Assembly: GCA_944381365.1 (NCBI GenBank)
Contig: CALWKW010000001.1
Location: 343,100 to 407,099, forward strand
DNA: 64,000 bases
Direction of reading: 5' to 3'
DNA from: an uncultured Christensenellaceae bacterium
Lineage (GTDB): Bacteria > Bacillota > Clostridia > Christensenellales > UBA3700
The notes under the pieces: model-generated
Databases searched by the model: none
Seen by the model: only the letters and a program-made list of their open reading frames with translations
Told to the model about the DNA's origin: nothing
Translations under genes and position numbers: made by a program
Shown: positions 35,865 to 42,957 of the stretch, piece after piece
Layout: each line of letters begins with the position of its first letter
Numbering within the stretch: the first letter of the stretch is position 1

Positions 35865-36469
35865 ACCAAATCACCGTCCTTTGCCTCATCAACGGCTTTA
35901 TTCAAAGAACTATTATTTTCGCCAAAACCAAGCGTCTGTTTTAATTCCCCTAATGCAGACTGCTTGATTCTTGCTATCTGACTTTTTGATTTATTGAGAA
36001 GCTTTGCTATTTCTCTTATCGTCAAATCCTCGAAGTATGTAAGCTGGATTACTGATTTCTGCTCTTCGCTGAGATTGCTCACTGCAATGTCAATGCTGTT
36101 TTCCATCACAACATTTTCTATCAATTTGCCATTGTCGGAAGCAAAATTTTCATAATCCACATAATACACCTTCCTGTTTGCCTCTTTTCCTTTTTTGATA
36201 CAATAATTCAATACCGAATTCTTGAATGCCTTGCATAAAAAAGCAAAAGCATTGGTATTGTAGTGATATTTTGAAGCAATTTCAAAAATATTTGCCCAAA
36301 AATCTTGCACTACATCGTCTGCATCTTGTGTGTTTGACAGATATCTCAATGCGATATGTCTAAAAACTACACCAATCAAAGAATGCAAATCAAACACGCT
36401 TTGCATATCATGGTCTGATTTTATAGACATCAAACACTTATTAATTTCTTTTTTCCTGTTATTTTCCAT
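35861..36469 (-). CDS. ECF-type RNA polymerase sigma factor
   Basis: 202 residues, sigma-70 family, extracytoplasmic-function type: region 2 ALRYLSNTQDADDVVQDFWANIFE (near 48-71, the DAxDVxQ motif) and region 4 LSEEQKSVIQLTYFEDLTIREIAKLLNKSKSQIARIKQSAL (near 145-185) with the helix-turn-helix. It redirects RNA polymerase to a small set of promoters, unknown here. Start 36469 follows AAGGA; an ATG 18 codons upstream has none. The last residues overlap the start of the putative anti-sigma gene. Confidence 0.9.
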   Translation of the reverse strand: MENNRKKEINKCLMSIKSDHDMQSVFDLHSLIGVVFRHIALRYLSNTQDADDVVQDFWANIFEIASKYHYNTNAFAFLCKAFKNSVLNYCIKKGKEANRKVYYVDYENFASDNGKLIENVVMENSIDIAVSNLSEEQKSVIQLTYFEDLTIREIAKLLNKSKSQIARIKQSALGELKQTLGFGENNSSLNKAVDEAKDGDLV

Positions 36470-36569
36470 TTTGCAAATCCTTAAGGGTTTTGTTGCTCTG
36501 TAAATATAACAAATCAAAGACATTGTTTGTCCCTGTTTTTATCAATGTTTTTTAAATTTTTAAAATAAT

Positions 36570-37502
36570 TTAATCTTCCCAAAGATTTTTGTGCTTTTCG
36601 GTTTTCTTTTCGCCGCAATAAGGATTGACATGTACTGTGATATGCTTTACATCGCTGAATGTATTTTCTATATTATCATGCACCCTATTTGCTATTTCGT
36701 GTGCTTCTTTGAGACTTTTTTTGTCATCTACCGATATCTCGACATCCACATAAATAAACGCTCCGCTTACTCTGGTCTTGAGCATATCGATATTTTTTAC
36801 TTCGCTATCTTCGTTTATAGTCTTATAGATAAGACTTACCGTCTTTTCGGGAGCAGAATGGTCTGTCATCTGAGAAAGCACTGCTTTTATTATATCATAA
36901 GCTACTTTGAATATCAACAATGCTATAAAAAGCGTAGCAATGCCTTCTAGCATAAATACCCCGTTCATAGCCCCCAATATACCTACAAAACTCGCTATCG
37001 AAGAAAAAGCGTCCGAGCGGTGATGCCATGCGTCCGCTTTGAGTGACTGACTTTTTATGAGTTTTGCATAATGGATTGTGTACCAATACATTGCCTCTTT
37101 GATTATTATAGAAAAAATCGAAGCAACAAGTGCGATAGAAGAAGGTTTTGTAAACTCTTGATTTTTTACATCATAAATACTTTGAATACCTGCATATCCC
37201 AAAGCTATCGCCGTAAAAAACAACATCAACGCGAGCAACAACGATGCGATATTTTCAAACTTTGAGTGTCCGTAATTATGCTCCTTATCTTCGCTCTTTA
37301 CGGCAATTCTCGCCCCGATAAATACCACGATACTCGACAATACATCGCTTGCCGAATGCACCGCATCCGATATCATTGCCATACTATTGCCGACAATGCC
37401 TGCTACTACTTTTGCTATCGACAACAAAAGATTGACAACTATCGTCACGATTACTACTTTGTTGATAATTTTTATTTTTTGCAAATTGTATTTAAAAAGC
37501 AT
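36570..37502 (-). CDS. Cation diffusion facilitator transporter (CDF 2)
   Basis: 310 residues counted from ATG 37502. Metal-proton antiporter of the CDF family: TM2 MISDAVHSASDVLS (HxxxD site near 42-49), loop EHNYGHSKFENIASLLLA, TM5 ADAWHHRSDAFSSIAS with HxxxD, and a C-terminal cytoplasmic ferredoxin-like domain ending in a His-containing tail (VNPYCGEKKTEKHKN). The His-based sites differ from CDF 1 and fit Zn/Cd export, though this is inference. No Shine-Dalgarno lies at the normal distance; an inverted repeat (37499-37523) covers the start codon. Confidence 0.9.
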   Translation of the reverse strand: MLFKYNLQKIKIINKVVIVTIVVNLLLSIAKVVAGIVGNSMAMISDAVHSASDVLSSIVVFIGARIAVKSEDKEHNYGHSKFENIASLLLALMLFFTAIALGYAGIQSIYDVKNQEFTKPSSIALVASIFSIIIKEAMYWYTIHYAKLIKSQSLKADAWHHRSDAFSSIASFVGILGAMNGVFMLEGIATLFIALLIFKVAYDIIKAVLSQMTDHSAPEKTVSLIYKTINEDSEVKNIDMLKTRVSGAFIYVDVEISVDDKKSLKEAHEIANRVHDNIENTFSDVKHITVHVNPYCGEKKTEKHKNLWED

Positions 37503-37523
37503 AGTACATAAAATACTATGCTC
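37499..37523 (-). repeat. Hairpin covering the CDF 2 start codon
   Basis: In minus-strand RNA AGCAUAGUA pairs with UACUAUGCU around a 7-nt loop; the initiation AUG is inside the 3' arm, and AAAAGAG, a possible ribosome site, lies just 5' of the stem. Confidence 0.55.
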
Positions 37524-37585
37524 TTTTAGTGATTTATGATATATTTTAAGATTAATTTCTAAATTTATTTTTAGTGTTATAAAAA

Positions 37586-38293
37586 TCAAATCAATGCGTA
37601 ATTTTCTAGATTTTTCTTTATTTCTCTCATATAAGATTGAATGGGCTTATAATTTTTTGTGAGAGCCACAAGTCCAATCCAACATACCTTTATCATCTTT
37701 GCTCTTGACAGCTCGAATGAATAATAAAATCCGTCCAAAACCGTGAGATAATCCTCTTTGAGTTTTTCATTCAGACGCATATCCGAATCAATTATCTCTA
37801 TCATTTTCGATATACAAGGCATGATGCTTTCTTTTGCATAATCGTCTACGGGTTTTTCTTCTTCCAAATCGAGCACTGTCTCTTTATAATCCAAAATACC
37901 TGCAAAAGCTCTTGCATAACCTGCAAGCACCGTAAAACAGAATCTTTGATAACAAGCTTCGTAATCATCGATTTTGTAGTATTTTATCAAAAATCTGTCC
38001 ATATCGATGTTTCCCCTGTCAAAATCATACAACAATGCCGTAACTACCGCTACGACAGCCATAGGATTTGTGGGAAGATTGATTGTGTCGTCTCCGATAA
38101 ATTTGAAGTACTCGTCCTTGAATTTTATACTTTGATTGCATTTTGCGATATAGTTGTAAAGACAAGGAGTATTGGCGATAAATCTGAGCATATTTTTTAT
38201 CGCAGTAGTGGACAGAATATATTTTGATCTTGCGATTTTATCACAATAATCGACCAATATATTGTATGCTTTTTGGGGTGAAAGTTCTGTCAT
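37586..38293 (-). CDS. Helical protein of unknown function
   Basis: 235 residues, not recognised. Predominantly alpha-helical, soluble, with 8 cysteines or more spread without a clear pairing pattern (NTPCLYNYIAKCNQS, DYEACYQRFCFTV). No signal peptide, no known motif. It has a strong promoter, AGAAGGAGATG before the start, and stands 83 bp upstream of CDF 2; it is divergent from the HPr-like gene. Confidence 0.7.
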   Translation of the reverse strand: MTELSPQKAYNILVDYCDKIARSKYILSTTAIKNMLRFIANTPCLYNYIAKCNQSIKFKDEYFKFIGDDTINLPTNPMAVVAVVTALLYDFDRGNIDMDRFLIKYYKIDDYEACYQRFCFTVLAGYARAFAGILDYKETVLDLEEEKPVDDYAKESIMPCISKMIEIIDSDMRLNEKLKEDYLTVLDGFYYSFELSRAKMIKVCWIGLVALTKNYKPIQSYMREIKKNLENYALI

Positions 38294-38321
38294 GACATCA
38301 TCTCCTTCTATATCTGGTGTT

Positions 38322-38350
38322 ATTATACAATATTATATACAAAATATCAA
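38322..38350 (-). promoter_or_regulatory. Promoter of the 235-residue helical protein gene
   Basis: Minus-strand TTGATA (38345-38350), 17-bp spacer, TATAAT (38322-38327). Confidence 0.7.
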
Positions 38351-38408
38351 GTTAATACATAGTATTAATAAATCGAATGTTTTAATAACTGTATGTATGT
38401 GATTTTAC

Positions 38409-38437
38409 TTGAAAATAACACGAAAATGATATATAAT
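38409..38437 (+). promoter_or_regulatory. Promoter of the HPr-like/DUF4364 operon
   Basis: TTGAAA (38409-38414), 17-bp spacer, TATAAT (38432-38437), 50 bp before the start codon. Confidence 0.7.
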
Positions 38438-38488
38438 AAAAATAATTCGATAAAAATCGATATATGTCAAAAAGTTTTGGAGTGTCAA

Positions 38489-38719
38489 ATGAAATCAATT
38501 ACATTACTACTCAATACCACTGAGAGCGTAAAATCTTTTGTCAATATCATATCCAAGTTTGATTATGATATGGATTTGAGATGCGGCAGATATGTCGTTG
38601 ATGCAAAATCCATACTAGGCATTTTTTCTCTTGATCTCAACCGTCCTGTCGTACTCGAAGTACACACAGATGAATGCGATGATCTTCTAGAGAGCATCAA
38701 AAAATACATTTGCGAGTAA
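38489..38719 (+). CDS. HPr-like protein without catalytic histidine (Crh-like)
   Basis: 76 residues with the HPr fold. The C-terminal half VDAKSILGIFSLDLNRPVVLEV (from residue 37) aligns with HPr's LKSIMGVMSL region and keeps the serine (Ser41 here) that HprK phosphorylates. The region that holds His15 in HPr (GLHARPA) is here NTTESVKSFV, without His, so it cannot carry PTS phosphate. That is the pattern of Crh, a regulatory HPr paralogue. Start 38489 follows TTTTGGAG. hprK lies 2.4 kb downstream on the other strand. Such HPr-like proteins are common in Clostridia and their role is inferred. Confidence 0.85.
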   Translation: MKSITLLLNTTESVKSFVNIISKFDYDMDLRCGRYVVDAKSILGIFSLDLNRPVVLEVHTDECDDLLESIKKYICE

Positions 38720-38729
38720 AAGCCTGATT

Positions 38730-39248
38730 ATGTTGGATTCTGCGACAGTAAACAAGCTCATACTTTTATACGCCCTTGACAAAATGGAGGTCGCACTTCA
38801 GGAGGGTGTCATTTTGGATATGGTGACGGAAAATAATTGGCTTGGTTATATGGATTGCAAAGTAGCACTTTGCGATCTTATAAAAAACAACCTTATCACC
38901 AATGTTGCCACAAAAGGCTGCAATCCTAGATACGCCATCACAAGCGATTCAAGAGAAGGTCTGAAGCATTATTATACCAATATTCCCTCTTCATTGAGAG
39001 AAAATATCGCAGAAGTAATCAAACAAAACAAATTCAAATACAGAAAAAAACAAGACTATTTTTCTGATTACTACAAAAACAATGACGGCACTTATACCGT
39101 AATTCTAAAAATTGAAAGCACCACTACTCCCCTTATGGAGTTAAAGCTCGTAGTTCAGAACAGAAACAACGCAAAGTGGCTTTTCAAAAACTGGAGCGAC
39201 AAGGCTTCTACAATATACGAATTTATTTTAGAAAATCTTATAGAATAA
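38730..39248 (+). CDS. DUF4364 family protein
   Basis: 172 residues matching the Clostridia family DUF4364. The N terminus resembles a winged-helix domain (LILLYALDKMEVALQEGVILDMVTENNWLGYMDCKVALCDLIKNNLI) and the second half is beta-rich with YKNNDGTYTVILKI. It is presumably a DNA-binding regulator, but no target is known. It begins 10 bp after the HPr-like gene, without a clear site of its own, so translation is probably coupled; the association with an HPr-like gene suggests a sugar- or energy-related regulator. Confidence 0.8.
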   Translation: MLDSATVNKLILLYALDKMEVALQEGVILDMVTENNWLGYMDCKVALCDLIKNNLITNVATKGCNPRYAITSDSREGLKHYYTNIPSSLRENIAEVIKQNKFKYRKKQDYFSDYYKNNDGTYTVILKIESTTTPLMELKLVVQNRNNAKWLFKNWSDKASTIYEFILENLIE

Positions 39249-39282
39249 CTTAATTATGGTTATTATTTAAATCAAAAAATTT

Positions 39283-39313
39283 GAGCAAGGAAAAAATCCT
39301 TGCTCTTTATTTA
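39283..39313 (+). terminator. Terminator of the HPr-like/DUF4364 operon
   Basis: GAGCAAGGA (39283-39291) and TCCTTGCTC (39297-39305) with an A5 loop, then TTTATTTAT. Confidence 0.85.
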
Positions 39314-39398
39314 TAAAATAATTATTTTATCAATATTTATCAATTTTATTTTATTATTTTATCAGAATTTATTGTATATCATTAAGATAAAAAATAAA

Positions 39399-39426
39399 AG
39401 TATGCACCTTATTTTCGGTGCATACT
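39399..39426 (-). terminator. Terminator of the O-antigen-ligase-like gene
   Basis: AGTATGCACC and GGTGCATACT arms, 8-nt loop, followed on the minus strand by TTTTATTTTTT. Confidence 0.85.
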
Positions 39427-39431
39427 TATTT

Positions 39432-40925
39432 TTATGAAACTATGGTCTGCTCCTTATCATGTTCTTTTTTATGTCTTTTTGCACTATCTATTGTCAATAC
39501 TATTTCTTCATCATGATTGAGCATGTTTTTTTGTTCAAGCTCTTTTTCATTGACGATTTCCATTACCGCAAACATCATTGTCATAAACAACATAAAAGGC
39601 AAAGGACAGAAATCTCCGGGGTTTACGCATGCCATAAGCTCAAATCCTATAAATGATATAAGCATTGTATCATTGAAATTGCTGCGATATTTTTTTGCTC
39701 GCATTGTGTACATTCTCATGATAAATTGATAGGTATAAGCTATCACACCTACCATTCCCATTGAACCGATAACCTGGAAAGGCGTAGAATGATACCAGTA
39801 CATACCGCCAAGCTTAGGATCATATCCTACTCCGCCATTATATGCCAGACCTGTGCCGAATATAGGATATTTGCTAAAACACTCTATTGCATGAGCAAAA
39901 AGTTTTACTCTTGCCTCGTCTTTGCTGATATTGAGTATAGACTTCAATGTATCAAACATTCCTACAACCAAAGCAATACCGCCTAATACACAACAAACAG
40001 TTACAGCAATAGCAATTTTTCTCATTTTGCCTCTGCATACGACAATAAGGTAAATAAGACTTATTCCCATCTCAATAGTACCCATTAAAATTCCGCCACG
40101 GGACAGTATGAGCATAAGGAAAATATATTGTACAAACATAAAGACAAACATAAGAATAGGTCTTTTGTTTTTGCGAATATAGTACATAGGGAAAGGCATT
40201 GTCCAAAGCATTATTGCAGCAAGATTGTTGCTAAGACCTCTTGCAAATTTGCTGAATTGAAATTGTTCAAGTTCGCTGCCAAAACCGCTTTCTTTGATGA
40301 TTGATATAAATCCGCCCAAATTTTCAAGATATTGCAAAGCCATCATTATTACGGCAAAAAGACCGATATAAAGCATAAGCTTTACAAAATATTCTTTGAG
40401 GTCGTAATCTCTTCTTGCATTGATATAGGATCTGAACAAAACATACAAAAGCAGTTGTCCGAATCCAAGACCTATCACATAATAAAGTCCCGTCAAAGAG
40501 AAATATTGTTTTATGTCAATGGAAAATGCTCCGCCGATTGTTATGGCAATAGATACTGCAAGTATTGGCCAAAACATCGAATCGATGACTATCTTTTTTC
40601 TATAATAAATAAAGTGGAAAATTAACGCCGCTATGATAGGAATGACAAAAGGAATGACAGGAGCCCAACCGCTAAAGCTGTCATAGAGCCTTAAGATATG
40701 CATAATCAAAAGCATAAAAGGCAAAGTAGTGGGCATTATGTCATCGCTGAAAATAAGTACAAATCCTATAATATATGCCAAAAACAATGCTCCGATAATT
40801 TCAAAGTGAAAAATATAGCTTATCGTAGCAACAGCAATAACAAATATAGAATAATATGCAGAAAACAAAAAATTTCTTATGTCTTTGACAAATTGTTTTG
40901 TTTCTTTTGTATTTTCTTTCAACAT
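39432..40925 (-). CDS. O-antigen ligase/Wzy-like polymerase
   Basis: Membrane protein of 497 residues with about twelve segments, of the O-antigen ligase/polymerase (Wzy_C) superfamily that joins undecaprenyl-linked glycans. The large outer loop near 320-400 has the typical GTGLAYNGGVGYDP and YWYHSTPFQVIGSMGMVGVIAY, matching the conserved HN/HS-x-x-x-Q and G-x-x-G motif. In a Gram-positive the acceptor could be capsule, teichoic or exopolysaccharide. No other glycan gene is nearby, so the partner pathway is elsewhere. Start behind GGGAG, 21 bp after the small ORF in the hprK operon. Confidence 0.85.
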   Translation of the reverse strand: MLKENTKETKQFVKDIRNFLFSAYYSIFVIAVATISYIFHFEIIGALFLAYIIGFVLIFSDDIMPTTLPFMLLIMHILRLYDSFSGWAPVIPFVIPIIAALIFHFIYYRKKIVIDSMFWPILAVSIAITIGGAFSIDIKQYFSLTGLYYVIGLGFGQLLLYVLFRSYINARRDYDLKEYFVKLMLYIGLFAVIMMALQYLENLGGFISIIKESGFGSELEQFQFSKFARGLSNNLAAIMLWTMPFPMYYIRKNKRPILMFVFMFVQYIFLMLILSRGGILMGTIEMGISLIYLIVVCRGKMRKIAIAVTVCCVLGGIALVVGMFDTLKSILNISKDEARVKLFAHAIECFSKYPIFGTGLAYNGGVGYDPKLGGMYWYHSTPFQVIGSMGMVGVIAYTYQFIMRMYTMRAKKYRSNFNDTMLISFIGFELMACVNPGDFCPLPFMLFMTMMFAVMEIVNEKELEQKNMLNHDEEIVLTIDSAKRHKKEHDKEQTIVS

Positions 40926-40946
40926 AACAGGCTCCCAACCCCTTAA

Positions 40947-41123
40947 TCACCAATCTTCTCTGCGGTCGATTTTTATATCAGTATAAAATTCCTTATATTT
41001 TCTTTTGAAAATTTCATTTTCCGTAGCATAACTTTGTGCAGCTTGCAAATCTTCTTCGTCATACATCTCTGCACAATCTTCGTCATACATCTCGGCTTTT
41101 TTCATTTTTTCATAGTTTGTCAT
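40947..41123 (-). CDS. Small acidic protein with a duplicated motif
   Basis: 58 residues, too short for many annotation cut-offs. Its ATG overlaps the hprK stop (ATGA) and it is followed 21 bp later by the O-antigen-ligase gene, so it sits inside one transcript. It contains a near-exact 8-residue duplication, AEMYDEDC and AEMYDEED (residues 10-17 and 18-25), encoded by 24-nt tandem copies, then a basic C-terminal part with IFKRKYKEFYTDIKIDRREDW. No signal, no membrane segment, family unknown. The coupling and clean frame support a real gene; the function is unknown. Confidence 0.65.
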   Translation of the reverse strand: MTNYEKMKKAEMYDEDCAEMYDEEDLQAAQSYATENEIFKRKYKEFYTDIKIDRREDW

Positions 41124-42070
41124 TTGAGATTCGTCCTTTTCTTTAAATCTTCAAGAGCGTCATATCCCATCTTTTTGAGCAAGAAATTTCTTGTCGCAAC
41201 TTCTACGATTACAGCAATATTTCTTCCCGGCATCACAGGGATATTTATCTGAGGCAATGCTATACCGAGTATTTCATAAGTATTGTCCATCGAGCCCAAT
41301 CTGTCATAGTCAGCAAGGTCGCTGATTTTGTCGAGTTTTATGACAAGGTCGATATATTCGCTCTCGAGCACTGCTCCTACACCATACATATTCTTTATGT
41401 CGATAATGCCCAAGCCTCTTACTTCCATAAAATACTTTATGTTTTCAGGTGCTTTTCCTATGAGTTCGTTTCTTACTCTTTTTACAAAAACTGCGTCATC
41501 GGCAATAATTCTGTGGCCTCTGTTTATAAGTTCGATAGCCGTCTCGCTCTTACCCATTCCGCTGTGTCCCGTGAGCAAAACTCCCACACCGTTTATATCA
41601 AGCAATGTACCGTGCACGGTATCAGTATAAGCAAGCAAATTATCGAGATAATTTCCTAGCTCGTGCATTAGCCATGTCGTAGTCATCTGCGACCTCAATA
41701 TAGGAACATTGTATTGAGTGGCGATATCTATCTCGAGCTGAGAAGGCTTTATGCCTCTTGCATAAATTATACAAGGGATTTTCTGAACAAAAAGTCTTTT
41801 GAGAGCTTTTTCTTTTTCCTCATATTGCAATGATGCAAGATAATAGTACTCTGCATTGCCGATTACCTGAATACGGCTGTTGCCGAAATAATTCTCAAAG
41901 CCTGCAAGCAAAAGACCAGGTCTGTTGACAAGAACAGATTTAAAAACCACGCTGTCGTCTTCTTTTCCGCACAACAACTCAAGGTCACAATCTTTGCAAA
42001 AGTCACCTAGTCTTATTGTTTGAGATACAGCTTCTTCGCTTTGGTCAAAATGTTTGTTCATTTTATTCAT
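41120..42070 (-). CDS. hprK: HPr kinase/phosphorylase
   Basis: Bifunctional enzyme of 316 residues that phosphorylates and dephosphorylates the serine of HPr/Crh, central to carbon catabolite repression in Firmicutes. N-terminal domain 1-130, then the kinase domain with Walker A LLTGHSGMGKSETAIEL (near 163-179), HRIIADDAVFV near 187 (catalytic Asp region), and the signature EVRGLGIIDIKNMYGVGAV near 213-231. No Shine-Dalgarno; it overlaps the Cof-type phosphatase gene by 8 bp, so it is translated by coupling. An alternative start 9 bp later at 42061 would avoid the overlap. Confidence 0.96.
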   Translation of the reverse strand: MNKMNKHFDQSEEAVSQTIRLGDFCKDCDLELLCGKEDDSVVFKSVLVNRPGLLLAGFENYFGNSRIQVIGNAEYYYLASLQYEEKEKALKRLFVQKIPCIIYARGIKPSQLEIDIATQYNVPILRSQMTTTWLMHELGNYLDNLLAYTDTVHGTLLDINGVGVLLTGHSGMGKSETAIELINRGHRIIADDAVFVKRVRNELIGKAPENIKYFMEVRGLGIIDIKNMYGVGAVLESEYIDLVIKLDKISDLADYDRLGSMDNTYEILGIALPQINIPVMPGRNIAVIVEVATRNFLLKKMGYDALEDLKKRTNLK

Positions 42071-42878
42071 TCAGGCAAAACTGATAAATTACTTTTGCCA
42101 CTCCGTCATTATCGTTTGTATCCGCAATAAAGTCAGCCGATTTTTTTACGCTGGGCATAGCATTTCCCATCGCAACGCCTAGTCCTGCCGTCTCTATCAT
42201 GGCGATATCGTTTTCGCTGTCGCCTAAAGCTATGGTATCCTTTATATCTATGCCGTGTTTATTGCAAATCCACTTGCATGCTTCGCCTTTGTTTATGCCT
42301 TTTGTGATAATCTCAACGATGAAAGTATGCGAACGCATAAACGCAAGCGAAGGAAATTTTTCCATACCTTCTTTTGAAAATTTATCACAACAATCTTCTT
42401 TCATGAGCACAAGCACTTTTACGGGCAAATCTTTGCTTTTTGCCACATACTCAGATAAAGGGATTATAGTCTCTTTGTATCCTATATTGCATATACTTAC
42501 AAAAGTATTGACATATTCATTGAAAAATCTGCAATGACAAATATCGTTGATATATACCAAAGGCACAAAATTATCGCCCATACTCTCCACATATTCGAGA
42601 GCTTTTATTGCCATATCTCTTTCAAAGTATTTGCCAAATATCTGCTTCTTTGACTCAATGTCGTATATTCCGCCGCCTTGATAGACAATGACTTCTCCGT
42701 CAAGTCCGAGCTCCAAAAGTTTTGGATAAATGGCAGAAAAAAGTCTGCCTGTAGACACCACAAATTTTCCGCCGGCTTTTATATATTTGGTTATTGCATC
42801 TTTATTTGTCTGCGAAATCGTATGGTCTTCTCTATAAAGAGTGCCGTCAAAATCGCAAAAAATTGCCTTATATTTCAT
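42063..42878 (-). CDS. Cof-type HAD-IIB phosphatase
   Basis: 271 residues, HAD superfamily subfamily IIB (Cof), cytoplasmic sugar- or nucleotide-phosphate phosphatase. Motif I FCDFDGTLYR (near 7-16), motif II VVSTGRLFS near 40, motif III Lys near 195 (INKGEACKWIC), motif IV ALGDSENDIAMIETAG near 212. Substrate cannot be deduced. ATG 42878 fits the family start but has no Shine-Dalgarno; a promoter places the transcription start on the ATG. First gene of the unit with hprK, the small ORF and the ligase-like gene. Confidence 0.93.
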   Translation of the reverse strand: MKYKAIFCDFDGTLYREDHTISQTNKDAITKYIKAGGKFVVSTGRLFSAIYPKLLELGLDGEVIVYQGGGIYDIESKKQIFGKYFERDMAIKALEYVESMGDNFVPLVYINDICHCRFFNEYVNTFVSICNIGYKETIIPLSEYVAKSKDLPVKVLVLMKEDCCDKFSKEGMEKFPSLAFMRSHTFIVEIITKGINKGEACKWICNKHGIDIKDTIALGDSENDIAMIETAGLGVAMGNAMPSVKKSADFIADTNDNDGVAKVIYQFCLNE

Positions 42879-42884
42879 ACATAC

Positions 42885-42913
42885 ATATTAATATAATATC
42901 TATTAAAAGTAAA
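42885..42913 (-). promoter_or_regulatory. Promoter of the cof-hprK unit at leaderless distance
   Basis: Minus-strand TTTACT (42908-42913), 17-bp spacer, TAATAT (42885-42890), then 6 nt to the ATG. The hexamers are weaker than those of dgt, uvrC and dinB. Confidence 0.45.
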
Positions 42914-42957
42914 GCGTTTTGCCTTAACTGACAATTTTACAGTATGACAAAAGGCTT

